Below, piece by piece: positions 34,370 through 45,399 of a stretch of 64,000 bases of DNA (positions within the stretch are counted from its first letter, which is position 1; every line of letters starts with the position of its first letter). The stretch is taken from positions 31,438,447 to 31,502,446 of the forward strand of contig NC_133105.1 of the NCBI RefSeq assembly GCF_022965805.1, read 5' to 3'. Origin of the DNA: Primulina eburnea. Lineage: Eukaryota; Streptophyta; Magnoliopsida; Lamiales; Gesneriaceae. The notes below the pieces were generated by a model. It had not been told where the DNA came from. It worked only from the letters and a program-made list of their open reading frames with translations, and searched no databases. The position numbers and the translations under genes were made by a program.

Positions 34370-37300
34370 AATCGGCCGAGATGGATAATGACATGCATAA
34401 AATATTTTGGAACCATTTTAAAAGTAAAACAACCAACTATTATTTGAAAACCAAAGGAAATAGCTTAGCATAAAATTATCCAACATTTTACTAAGCCTAA
34501 AAATAACATTTGAAAAGTATAGCCCATAAAATAATCTCTAAAAAACCACTCATAAATAAATCGTTGTAAAAATATCTTTAACATAACTTAAAATCATGAA
34601 TCATTACTAGTACGGAAACTAGCGTCGGTCCTCAGGTTATGTACACCTTCAGTCCAGCAAAGTCAACCATTAAGACCTCCATTAACATTATTATCATAAT
34701 AACCTGCATCAATCACATCTAGTGAGTCTAAAAACTCAACACACCATAATCTTGATAACAACATAATACATATACACATCACATAAAACATTGAAAAATA
34801 CTTGTACTTAAAATAATTTTTTCATGAACATTTTATTAATGATGGAAAAAGTCGTAAATAAAAACATTTTTCATTATGAAGCATCAATATTAAACATAAA
34901 CATATTCATATTCATATCATCATATTCGTATCATCATTTTCATATTCATATTTGTGTTCATGTTTGTTGAATTCTGATCGTTGATTGTAACTTTCGTGTT
35001 CATATACGTGTTGGGCGATGGATCCATCTACATGTAAACACAGTACTGGGCGGCGGGGAACAACAGCAACACTCTCACTGGTCAACTGGGCCCTGGCTTT
35101 ACGTATTAACATATCATCATATACATATACATATCTGTATCCAAGAAAACACGATCGTCGGGCTCCCACTGAGACAATAACCCTCAAGAAATTTCCAACA
35201 TATCATCGTATTAGTCACAGTCCCTTCAAGTCCTTCAACATATTATCATCACTTAATAAAAATCATGCATATAATATCGTTTTTCTTTTAAACCAAGCAT
35301 GCAACATATCTTTTATTGTTTTCGTGTAATCATAAAACACATAAAAATTTAAAACCAACATTTTAACATATTAAATCATAATATTTTGACATATTAAATC
35401 ATATATATTTCCATAAACGTTAAAAATCAACATTTTAGCATATACAAATCTATAAACATTTTAAAATAAAAATTTTAGCATATTAAATCATAATCACATT
35501 ATCATATAAAACAGCATTCAAGACACTGTCATGATGTTTACTAATTTTTGGGTGTAAAATTACAATTTTACCCCTAGACGTAAAATTTCACGTTTTTGAT
35601 TATTTCTTGATTTCTTTGACTCTAACATGTCCCAAATAATTATTTAAGCTTACACGAATTTTCTCATATTTTTATTTGGCTGAAATCGATGACTTTTAAA
35701 TTAATCTTTAAATGCAACTTATTACTGCGTTTTAATTCCGAATTAAAACAAACCTTAATATAAAATTCCTAAATGAAAAACTTAAACTTTTAATAATCAT
35801 CTAAGCATAAATATATTTTCATAATTTTATAAAGCTTAAACTTGGTGTTTCAATTAATTCATTAATTAGCGTTTCGTGCGACAATTAAATCCCGAATAAA
35901 TCCAAAACTCAATATTTTGATCCCAAATTTTAAACATAACATTTTTATTATTTATTATACCCTTACAAATCATGAGCCACACCCGTGGACCCATGTATTA
36001 ATTTTTAGCCTTTTAATTTTCGAAATAGACACCTTATCGAACACACCAAGCTATCTCCTAATTTACTCGACCCACGCCCGAGCCACTTTGAGCCAAAACC
36101 TATCCAACCCATTTAGGCACCCTCCTGACCAAGCCCAGCCAAAAGAACATGAACCTAACCCGCTCAAAAACCTTCTGGAAATAGACCCATGTTTCTGCGT
36201 GTGTGTGTGTGTTTGCTTCCTTGAATGTCTAGGACTCATAACCCAACTAGGACTCTCCCAGCCGAGCCACCACTGAGCCACCTGTCCCTAACCTTCCCTG
36301 GACCACACCCAGAGCCATGCCAAAACTATCATAGGCCCCTAAACCCGAGCAGCGAACTCCTGAAGCTTGACAACAACCTCTCGCAACACCTTGCTACCAA
36401 GCACCTTCATCACATTTTTTGATGCTAGGCCTCTAACCATCGAGCCATTCCTTGAACCAGCCCCTCAAGCACCCTCCTAGGACCCTATGGACCTAACCTA
36501 TACCAGCCCCAAAGCCCCTGACCAAGCCACAAACCCTGTACAATTGCTGAAACATGGACAGCCCCTTTGTTCTCTCTCTCAGGTGGAGTCTTAGCTTGCC
36601 AGGACTCCTCCCCAGCCCATGGTCTAGAGTCCTAGCGTGGCTAGGACTCTTCCCTTTACCTCTGGACCCTAGCCAAGCTCTGGTCCAACCCCAGCCACCA
36701 ATTCCATGAAACTGAACCCTACATCAACATGACAGTAAGTTGGTTCCAAAATTGTTCCATTCGTTTCCAGCTTGTTTATGTTATCGTGTGCAGCCTTTTG
36801 GGGTGTTTTAGGACCCCTTAAACTTGTGTAAAACATGCCCCTAACACATCCTAATCATGTCAGCCCCTTAGGTAGATGAAATTCATGATTTTTGGATCAA
36901 AATACATGTTTTAAAAATCACACAATATGCATATCCGAAAATCTTCAAAGTTTCTACTTGTTTTCATGAAAATTCAAAAATAAATACATAATATGTTGTG
37001 ATGATGAGTAAAAGGAGAATATGTCGTGCCTTTGCGTTTTAAACGCACGATTATTCGTTGACGATTGACGAAGAATGGAGCAAGAACCTTGGCTTGGATT
37101 CCTTGAGCTTTACACGATTTTTCCTCTTCAAAGTGGTGTCTGTTGTGTCATGTGTTGGAGAGGATTTTGGGTGTGTCAAAATTCTGAAAATTGAGGCGTG
37201 TAGGTGTTTTGTGGAGTTTGGGGTGTTAATAATATTATATACAATTAAATTCCTTAATTAAGCCTAGGCCTATTAAGCTCACAATTTAGGCTCATTAGTC

Positions 37301-37732
37301 TTAATAAATATTTAATTAAAAGATTTAAAAATAACTTTCCTTAAAAAGTTTGTGAATTTATTAGTCGGGTTGCCAAAACGTTTATATTTTTTATGAAAAT
37401 CCAACACCGATAAACATTAGGTCCCGGCGTATGAAATCACCTCAAAACTCCTTATTTTCAAAAATAAGAAAAAAAACGTCACCTTTAATTTAATTATTTA
37501 AAAAAAGAATTGCTTGATAAAAACATTTTCTATTTTTCAGCCATCGGTCTCCGTTCCTCGATCGCAACTCGAATAAATTTTTTAAAATTACATTTTAATG
37601 CAACCATGTAGAAATATATTTTAAATATGTAATATGCACAACATAATTAATTTATGCAATTAAAATACAAGAGAAATTAATAATTGCAAGCATGTGGTTT
37701 GCGTGTGGACCTTTAAATTTTCGAGCTTTACA
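34370..37732 (-). repeat. Element D LTR (about 3.4 kb), degraded
   Basis: The right end, read on the minus strand, starts TGTAAAGCTCGAAAATTT, beside a polypurine tract, which fixes the orientation. It shares with the A, G and solo LTRs the GGTCCTC block (about 34626), a degraded GAGTCTAAAAACTC (about 34721-34734) and CAGTACTGGGC (about 35041). A (GT)n run lies at 36199-36213. Frames such as 35917-36276 lack family features. The left end is uncertain by tens of bases. Confidence 0.7.
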
Positions 37733-37801
37733 ATCTTCTCCTCTCAAATTGAATTTCGTCCTCGAAATTCGCTTATCCTTAATAACCCAAAGTTTATACT
37801 T
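37733..37801 (-). other. Element D polypurine tract and a stub of its interior
   Basis: On the minus strand CGAGGACGAAATTC and a GAGAGGAGAAGAT purine stretch abut the D LTR, almost the same as in element G at 53544-53600. After this 69-bp stub the D interior is interrupted by element E. Confidence 0.7.
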
Positions 37802-37929
37802 TGTAAGGCTCAAGATTCATTAGTTTTCATTCATGAGAGACTTGGAAGATAGGAGAATGCATGTTATAAGATGAAAGTAGAAACTATTGCATGAATTATG
37901 GAATTTTGAGCGAGCATGGCCGAAGCTAC

Positions 37930-38160
37930 ACCGCACCCGCGGTGCTAGGAGACACAGCACCCGCGGTGCATTGACAGAAAGTTGGTGGATTTGTGCGAAG
38001 CAAGACCGCACCCGCGGTGCGAGCAAGACCGCCCCCGCGGTGGTGCGACCGCACCCGCGGTCCTGCAATGACCGCACCCGCGGTCGGAGAATTCCGGAAA
38101 AATGTTAGGCATGCCGTGGGCACAGCGCACCCGCGCTCCTGAGCCACCGCACCCGCGGTC
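37930..38160 (+). promoter_or_regulatory. GC-rich spaced-palindrome array in the E LTR
   Basis: Eight copies of ACCGCACCCGCGGT or close variants lie in about 230 bp. Each is an inverted repeat, ACCGC-4 nt-GCGGT, often followed by GC. The array ends 48 bases before the TATA box, stands out in an AT-rich LTR, and recalls the differently sequenced arrays of B/H and F. A role as protein-binding sites is inferred. Confidence 0.75.
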
Positions 38161-38207
38161 ATGCGTGCCCTTTGAAGAATGAGCCATGTGTTATATAACA
38201 TGCAAGA

Positions 38208-38216
38208 TATAAATAG
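38208..38216 (+). promoter_or_regulatory. TATA box of the E LTR
   Basis: TATAAATAG immediately downstream of the palindrome array, the same box and arrangement as in B and H. Confidence 0.8.
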
Positions 38217-39051
38217 AGGTGTCTCGTTTCTCCTCATTCAGGAGCAAGAACCGAAGGATTCCAGGGAGAGAGAAAGCTTCATTCCTCATGCTTTTAAATT
38301 GTGATTTTGTAAGATTCATACATCCAAACTTTAATCCGATTTCGGTTTTGAGCTCCTCTCATCGTTAGCTTCAAGTGGATGTAAGTTTCTTTCAGTTTCA
38401 GTATGGTTTGAATTATAGATGTTGGGGAAATTGTAATATGTTGGTTATATTGCGTTCTTGACGTATCGAACATGATATATTTGCAATCGGATCAAGAAAC
38501 GGATGTTATATGCTATGGTGGGTAGTTTACAACATGTATAGATTTAAGTAATACAGATTTTGAGTATTGTCCAATGCTTGTGATGAGATTATGAGTTGTG
38601 AATATTGACTGTGATATTATTGAGTCATCGGTATCGAAGAATTACGCCGTTACGTCGTCGAATTATATTGAAACCGATTTCAGCCTTGTATATTGAATTG
38701 CTTGAGATTTATATTGATAGAGTGCACATTGATTATGCCATTTCAGATTTGTATTGGCTATTGTGAACGCAAGACTCCTACTACGACACCGACTATTCGA
38801 CAAAAAAGGTATAATTCATGTGGTCACGGGATTGCACAACTCGATTCAGATTTGATATGAGTTTCCCTAAATCTCATACTAGATTGTTATTACATTTGAT
38901 TATGTAATGTCTTATTTATTGATTTATATTCGAGTCCTGAGATAGGAGATATTGGCAGATTGGCCAAAACTAGACGTTTCGGTGTATCGACGCACAGGAG
39001 CAGATTTACTCTATGTGTAGACCCTCGATACAGAGTTGACCGAAGTCTAGA

Positions 39052-39104
39052 AATAAGACGTACCGTCACCCCGAGTGGTTGGGTAGGTGACAGACCGTCT
39101 TATT
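39052..39104 (+). promoter_or_regulatory. Two-part hairpin in the E LTR transcript
   Basis: A perfect 9-bp outer stem AATAAGACG/CGTCTTATT (39052-39060 and 39096-39104) encloses an inner stem GTCACC/GGTGAC. Element F carries the same structure in both LTRs. The position is about 0.8 kb downstream of the TATA box, so it would be in RNA. Confidence 0.7.
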
Positions 39105-39619
39105 CACACCGGGATCCCTAGATTAGAAATGAATCGAGTCAAGAATTAGAGGTTGAATACAGATTTGTATTCCTTTACATGTTGTAGATTTTATATTCAT
39201 GTGCATTGATATATGCTATGCATTGGTGTATGATTTATTACCTTGCATGCATACATGTTTTATACTGGGATTTATTCTCACCGGAGTTATCCGGCTGTTG
39301 TCTTGTCTGTATGTGTACTTGACAACAGGTGGGGCAGGTACAGGGTCACGTCGTTGAAGAGAGAGTTTATAGAGTGGCGATGCCGGGCGTAGAAGAAGAC
39401 TACTTGATATTGTACTAGACTTGTACGGAACATTTAGACAATCGTGTATGTTTATATCAGACAAATGTGTATGTACATTATGGTTGTTTAAATAATAATG
39501 ACATGCTTTATGTTTACATTTGATTGAATATTAAAAAGCAAAATTTTGACCCACATTTTCGAGCAAAGATCCAATAAATCCCAAAAGAATTGAGTTAGAG
39601 CCCGGGTCCCCACAACAGG

Positions 39620-39631
39620 TGGTATCAGAGC
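39620..39631 (+). other. Primer binding site of element E
   Basis: TGGTATCAGAGC, five bases after the LTR end. Confidence 0.9.
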
Positions 39632-39870
39632 AGTAGGTTCTGTAGACTGAAATATAATAGAATGAGTGGGGTAGATCGAGTCATCTTCCTTGCTTTTGGG
39701 ATGCTAGCATGATTTATTGCTTTCCCTATTATATGTTGTTGTATTATCTGAATTGATTTACAGCATGTCAAGCCTGAATCAGAACCGATTCTCGATCAGA
39801 GGTATATGATCAGAGGAGGGCTGAGACAGATTGTATAATTTGTGTACTAATCAGTTTGATAATCAGATTT

Positions 39871-41032
39871 ATGCCTCCTCGACGAGTGCCACAGCCGGTA
39901 GTAGGTCAGGTGCCAGAGCAGGGTAGCACATAAGGTGCACAAATGGACGTCACCGCTACGCCGATGGAGACCTTACTGAAGAGATTTCAGTCTTTCCATC
40001 CTCCTACACTGAAGGGCACAGAAAGTGCAGTAGAGTGTGAGAGCTGGCTTGATGATATCGAGATGTTGTTTGAGTCTTTGGCATATACTGATGAGCGACG
40101 TGTGAAATTGATAGGGCATCAGCTGCAAGAGGTTGCAAAGAGCTGGTGGTTGACTGCGAAGAGAGCCTTGGAGCACAGAGGCATTGACATTACGTGGAAA
40201 GTCTTCAAAGATGAGTTTTATCAGCGCTTCTTCCCCGTCTCCTACCGAAAAGATAAAGGAGCTGAATTTGCGAATCTGAGGCAGGGACAGTGGAACATCG
40301 AGGAGTATGTTGCTAAATTTTCTGCATTGCTACAATTTGCACCTCATGTGGCAGGGAACGACGAGGCAGTGGCCGATCAGTTCATCAATGGGTTGAATCC
40401 AGATGTCTTTACTTTGGTGAACACGGGACGGCCTAATACTTTTTCAGAGGCACTGAACAGAGCTAAGGGAGCAGAGGCTGGCCTGATCAGGCAGCGAGGC
40501 GCTTCCTACGGTGTTCAGGGGCAGAGACAGCCACAACCTACCGCCGTTCAGTTTCCACCACTTCCTCCTCTCTTCGATAGTGGATCTAGTAGTAGTGGCA
40601 AGAAGGAATTTCTGAAAGCTAAGGGCAAGCAGTTTAAGAAATCCGGGAGTAGTTCATCGAGCTCAAGTGGATCTCGACAGAGAGGTCAGGGTTCAGATTA
40701 TAGTGGTGTTTATTGTAGTTCGTGCGGAGGGCGACATGCCACGGAGCAGTGTCAAGGAGTTATGGGACGCTGCAACGTCTGTAGGCAACAGGGACACTTT
40801 GCCAGAGTTTGTCCCCAAAGAGGTGCACAACGATTCCAGATTACAGGGTCATCAGCACCAGTGCCACAGATGGAGAGACATGCGTCCTCTGTACACTCCT
40901 TCCATCCACCATCTACACAGACTCAGCAGAGACCAGGAGGTAGTCAGACAGTGAGTCAACCTCCTAGACAGCAGGCTAGAGTGTTTGCGCTGACAGAGGA
41001 GCAGGCGCAGGAGGCACCAGATGATGTTATTG
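39871..41032 (+). pseudogene. gag: Element E gag
   Basis: The ancestral start is probably ATG 39871 (MPPRRVPQP), a typical Tekay Gag N-terminus; a TAA at 39931, probably from CAA, breaks it, and the frame reopens at ATG 39943. The capsid core has WLDDIEMLFESL, AKSWWLTAK, FYQRFFP and LRQGQWNIEEY. A Ser/Gly-rich linker leads to two zinc knuckles, CSSCGGRHATEQC (one residue short) and CNVCRQQGHFARVC (canonical). It is read into the protease without a break. It is the closest relative here of the element F gag. Confidence 0.9.
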
Positions 41033-43188
41033 CAGGTAACTGTTTCCTTTGCGGTTATCCTGCATATGTGTTGATAGACACAGGTGCATCACATACATTT
41101 ATATCTGAACATTTTGCATTGAGACATTCATTGCCTGTCGAGTCGATGTCTACTGTAGTGTCTATTACATCTCTGTTGGGAAGTGGTTTGATATCTGTGA
41201 CTACTGTTAGACAATGTATGCTTCAGTTTGAGGGGCATGAGATTGATCTAGATTGTGTAGTACTTGGTTTAGCTGATTTTGATTGTATAGTTGGTATAAA
41301 CATGTTAACCAAGTACAGGGCCACTGTAGATTGTTTCCACAAGATTTTCAGATTCATACCCGAAATGACAGATGAGTGGAAATTCTACGGAAAGGGTTCC
41401 AGATCTCGGATTCCCTTAGTATCTGCTCTGACTATGAGTAGATTGCTTCAGAGAGGAGCAGAGGGCTTTCTCGTATACTCAGTAGATCTACTGAAGTCGA
41501 ACCCAGCCTTGGCAGATCTGCCAGTAGTTTGTGAGTTTGCAGATGTTTTTCCTGATGAGATACCGGGGTTGACTCCAGTTCAAGAGGTTGATTTCAGCAT
41601 AGATCTTGTGCCAGGCAGTGTTCCTATTTCGAGAGCTCCGTATAAGATGGCACCGATAGAGCTGAAAGAGTTGAAAGCATAGTTGGAAGATCTTCTGTCC
41701 AAGGGATATATCAGACCCAGTGTATCTCCTTGGGGCGCTCCGGTGCTATTTGTTCGGAAGAAAGATGGTTCGATGCGGTTATGTATTGATTACAGACAGT
41801 TAAACAAGGCAACAGTGAAGAACAAGTATCCTTTGCCTCGCATCGACGATCTGTTTGATCAGTTACAGGGATCTTCTGTATACTCGAAGATTGATTTGAG
41901 ATCAGGGTATCATCAGCTCCGAGTTAGAGACGTTGATATTCCTAAGACTGCATTCCGAACCAGGTATGGACATTATGAGTTTGTTGTTATGCCTTTCGGT
42001 TTGACGAATGCACCAGCGGTATTTATGAGTTTGATGAACCGCATCTTTCAGAGATATTTAGACGATTTTGTGATTGTGTTTATTGATGATATTTTGGTGT
42101 ATTCGAAAAGTCTGACTCAACATGCAGATCATCTGAGGATTGTATTGCAGACTTTGAGAAAAGAGCAGTTATACGCCAAATTGTCCAAGTGCGAATTCTG
42201 GCTGAAACAGGTTGTCTTTCTGGGGCACATTATATCTGGAGATGGTGTTGCGGTAGATCCGAGTAAAGTTGAGGCTGTGATCAGTTGGCCGAGACCGACT
42301 TCTGTACCAGAGATACGCAGTTTCATGGGTCTAGCCGGGTATTATCGTTGTTTTATCCGAGATTTCTCCAGTATAGCGAAGCCTATGACCCAGTTGACAC
42401 AGAAGAACATGTCATTTGTGTGGTCCGAAGATTGTGAAGCCAATTTTGTGGAGTTGAAGAAGAGGCTGACTAGTGCGCCTGTCTTGACAATTCCTTCAGG
42501 TACAGGTGAGTTTGTTGTGTACTGTGACGCATCTCACAGAGGATTAAGATGTGTTCTTATGCAGCGAGGGCACGTGATAGCATACGCCTCTAGACAGCTG
42601 AAGACGCACGAGACCCGTTACCCGATTCATGATCTTGAATTGACAGCGATTGTCTTTGCCTTGAAGATCTGGCGTCATTATCTGTATGGCGAGAAATTTG
42701 AGATCTACTCGGACCATAAGAGCTTGAAGTACCTCTTTTCTCAGTCAGAGTTGAACATGAGGCAGCGACGATGGCTTGATCTGCTGAAAGATTTTGATTT
42801 CGAGATCAAGTATTATCCAGGGAAGTCGAATGCAGCGGCAGATGCTTTGAGTCGAAAGGTATGTGCTCTTTCCTTGTCGACAGTAGGTGTATCAAATTTA
42901 GTAGAGGATTGTTGCTTGTCTGGGTTGACATTTGATACAGAGAGTAGACCGTTGCGACTTGCTACGATTCAGATTGAGCCAGATTTGATTTTGAGGGTTA
43001 AAGAAGCGCAGAGAACTGATCTGAGCGTTCAGAAATCGATTGATATGGTCAGAGCTGGTCATATATCAGAGTATCAGGTTCGAGATTCTATTCTGTATGT
43101 GAATAACCGGCTAGTAGTGCCAGAGGTTTCAGATTTGAGACGACAGATTATGTCAGAGGCACACTGTAGCCGGTTCAGCATTCATCCT
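41033..43188 (+). pseudogene. pol: Element E pol: protease to start of integrase
   Basis: Same frame as gag. The protease has DTGASHTFIS (near 41077). A TAG at 41680 replaces an expected Gln just before the RT block [20 protein letters not shown] has the FIDDILVYS catalytic motif (near 42083). RNase H has [16 protein letters not shown] and ADALSRK; the usual GLGCVL reads GLRCVL. The integrase stops inside its zinc finger (SIHP), where element F has inserted; the last five host bases, atcct (43184-43188), should be the target duplication. Confidence 0.92.
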
Positions 43189-43907
43189 TGTGGGGACCCG
43201 GACGCTAATCATCTTCTTAATCATCGTTGGGATTTAATTATCAGTTCTGATAAAACAGGGTCTCAAAATTTTTCTTTTTAAAATATAAATGCGGAAGGTA
43301 ATGACATCTAATAATATACATATCTGTATAAAACTACATTTCAGTATAAAGGTACAACACTGTACAACCTAAATCTAAGGTTCAAATACTAATTTCAAGT
43401 ATTAAAATCAAATCTATCCAAGTCCGGAATCACCATGCTAAACTCGTCTTCTCTCGTCGTCTTTTCGACCCCGATCGTGCCCCACCTGTTGTCATGCACA
43501 CATACAAAACAAGACAACAGCCGGATAACTCCGGTGAGAATAAATCTCAGTATAAAACATAGTAAACATGTATATACACATAATAATTCATGCAACATGC
43601 TGTCATGAATAAAAGCAAAACAATAGTAATAGAGTTCATCATTTATGAAATCTAATCTAACCGAACATGCCACTCAAATCAGATAAGCATGCAATAGATT
43701 TCATAATCTATGAAATCAAGTCAAAATAAGCATGTAGCTCTAATCAAATAAACATGCAATTCAAATCAAATCATATAAACATGCTATCATACTGAAAGCA
43801 ACAAACATGGGTTTCACAGTCTATGAAACCACATCTCTAAATACATGCAGTTCTAGTCAAATCATGTCTAGACTCGACTCAACTATAACTCTAGGGATCC
43901 CGGTGTG

Positions 43908-43965
43908 AATAAGACGCCAATGGCTGTCACCTACCCTCCCAATCGGGGTGACTGTACGTCTTATT
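43908..43965 (-). promoter_or_regulatory. Two-part hairpin in the F LTR
   Basis: The outer stem AATAAGACG/CGTCTTATT (43908-43916 and 43957-43965) and an inner GTCACC/GGTGAC stem match element E. The other LTR copy at 49884-49941 keeps all 18 outer-stem bases, although a loop-side pair of bases differs. Confidence 0.7.
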
Positions 43966-45060
43966 CCTAGACTTCGGTCTGAGCTGTATCAACGGCTGCA
44001 ATAGGAGTCAGAGCTGCTCCTAAGCTGAGATACACCGAACATCTAGAAATTTGACAATGGCTGTCAAAGACTCTCCTATCTTAGATGCAATGAATATCAA
44101 TCTGTAAATAAAGCATAATCATATTCATATCTGTGTATGACAATAGTCTTATACGTTTGAATACAATTCTATAATCAAAGCATAAACATATTAAAGTATA
44201 ATTAACAGTCTAGTATGTGATTTTGTTGGGAAACTCAAAATGAGATCTCCTTTGAGTTGTGGCTTCCCGAATATCACATGAATTATACCTTTGTCGTCCC
44301 TGTCTGACGAAGACGATGACCTGTTTTCAACTCTGTCCATATCCAATCTGAAATGACAATATCGAATACGTTGTATCAATGAATCACTCAATACACAGTC
44401 TGTTCTGATCAATACTCCACTCTGTATATAATCTGATCAATATCGAAACAGATACAATCTAATCCACATCAACGATATTACAATACAATCGAATTCATTT
44501 CTGAATCTAATTAATTTAAATCAATACTGAATCTGATCAATCTAATTCAACTGATGTTTCGACGGCATAATAATACAATCTGAATAACCCCGTCACTCTG
44601 AACATCACAAATATAATACTGGAACTCATAATCTGTGTCAACATAATTCATACTTTGAATATTAACACAATTCTGATATAGAATCTCATTCAATATCTTT
44701 CAAAAATCATAACAAATACAGCAACAGTCTGTTCTTTAATCTGACTTCGATTCTACGCTATCTAACATGTCAAGAATAACATATATGACGTGTATTCAAT
44801 TCTAACACCATCATAATTCCAAAACATGTCAAAACGTAATAAACTTACGTCCAGTTGTAGTCTGCGTTGCTAAGAACTCGGTACCGAAGTCGGATTTAAA
44901 ATCTAACGGACGGATTGAAATATAAAGGCGTAAGGATTTTCACAGAACTTCCTCGACCCTTTTCTTATTTTCCTCCGTTAACTTCTGAAGCAATTAACTT
45001 ATATATATATATCAAGTTTGCATGCAATTGAAACGTGGCACCTTTTCTCAAATCTCGGTC

Positions 45061-45239
45061 GGCGCTCGGGCGGTAATAATGCACCGCTCGAGCGCGGCCC
45101 TCTCGGCTCAAGCCCTTCAGATTGCACCTTTGGCGCTCGGGTGGTAACAATCTACCGCCCAGGCGCCACATCTTCTGCCCGCGACGTACTTTTCAGGGAC
45201 ACTGGCGCTCGGGCGGTCGATCTTTACCGCTCGGGCGCC
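45061..45239 (-). promoter_or_regulatory. GC-rich palindrome array in U3 of element F
   Basis: Three paired units, each GGCGCTCGGGYGGT, about 10 nt of AT-rich spacer, then ACCGCYCRGGCGCC or a variant, so each pair forms an imperfect hairpin. On the minus strand the array lies just upstream of a TA-rich promoter-like tract near 45000-45011. Confidence 0.7.
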
Positions 45240-45369
45240 AACACTTCTGTCCCAAAATTGTATCATTGAATTATTTGGCCAATCTGATCTCGTAATAGCC
45301 CGTCTATACTTATATCAATTAAACTTCAATAATCTTTGCTTAACATGATATAAAATCTAGGGCATTACA

Positions 45370-45390
45370 TTTCTCCCCCTCTTAGATCTG
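45370..45390 (-). other. Polypurine tract of element F
   Basis: On the minus strand AAGAGGGGGAGAAA abuts the 3' LTR start, with CGAGGACGAACTC just before it. Confidence 0.85.
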
Positions 45391-45399
45391 AGTTCGTCC

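Larger units (their letters stand above)
37802..39614 (+). repeat. Element E 5' LTR (about 1.8 kb)
   Basis: Ends GGGTCCCCACA at 39614, five bases before the primer site. It contains the GC-rich palindrome array, a TATA box and a two-part hairpin, listed separately. Its last 44 bases recur inverted at 63957-64000 (element I). Confidence 0.82.
37802..43188 (+). mobile_element. Element E: Tekay/Del retrotransposon, visible 5' part
   Basis: 5' LTR, primer site, gag, protease, RT, RNase H and the start of integrase on the plus strand. The copy is interrupted at 43188 by element F, and its remainder lies beyond the window. The left terminus is set at TGTAAGGCTC (37802), matching the TGTA start of the relatives; its duplication cannot be checked because the right end is unseen. 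Confidence 0.88.
43189..45369 (-). repeat. Element F 3' LTR (2.18 kb)
   Basis: On the minus strand it begins TGTAATGCCCTAG (45369) and ends GGGTCCCCACA (43189), the same terminus as E. It holds the palindrome array near its start, a TA-rich promoter region and the two-part hairpin. Confidence 0.88.

Noticed and set aside
36063..36281. Frames around 35917-36422 in the D LTR as genes
   Set aside because: Overlapping frames on both strands around a (GT)n tract, with no motif and inside an LTR.
37887..38237. Frames over the GC-rich array of element E
   Set aside because: Repeated TRGA or DRGCG peptides are translations of the palindrome repeat in several frames on both strands.
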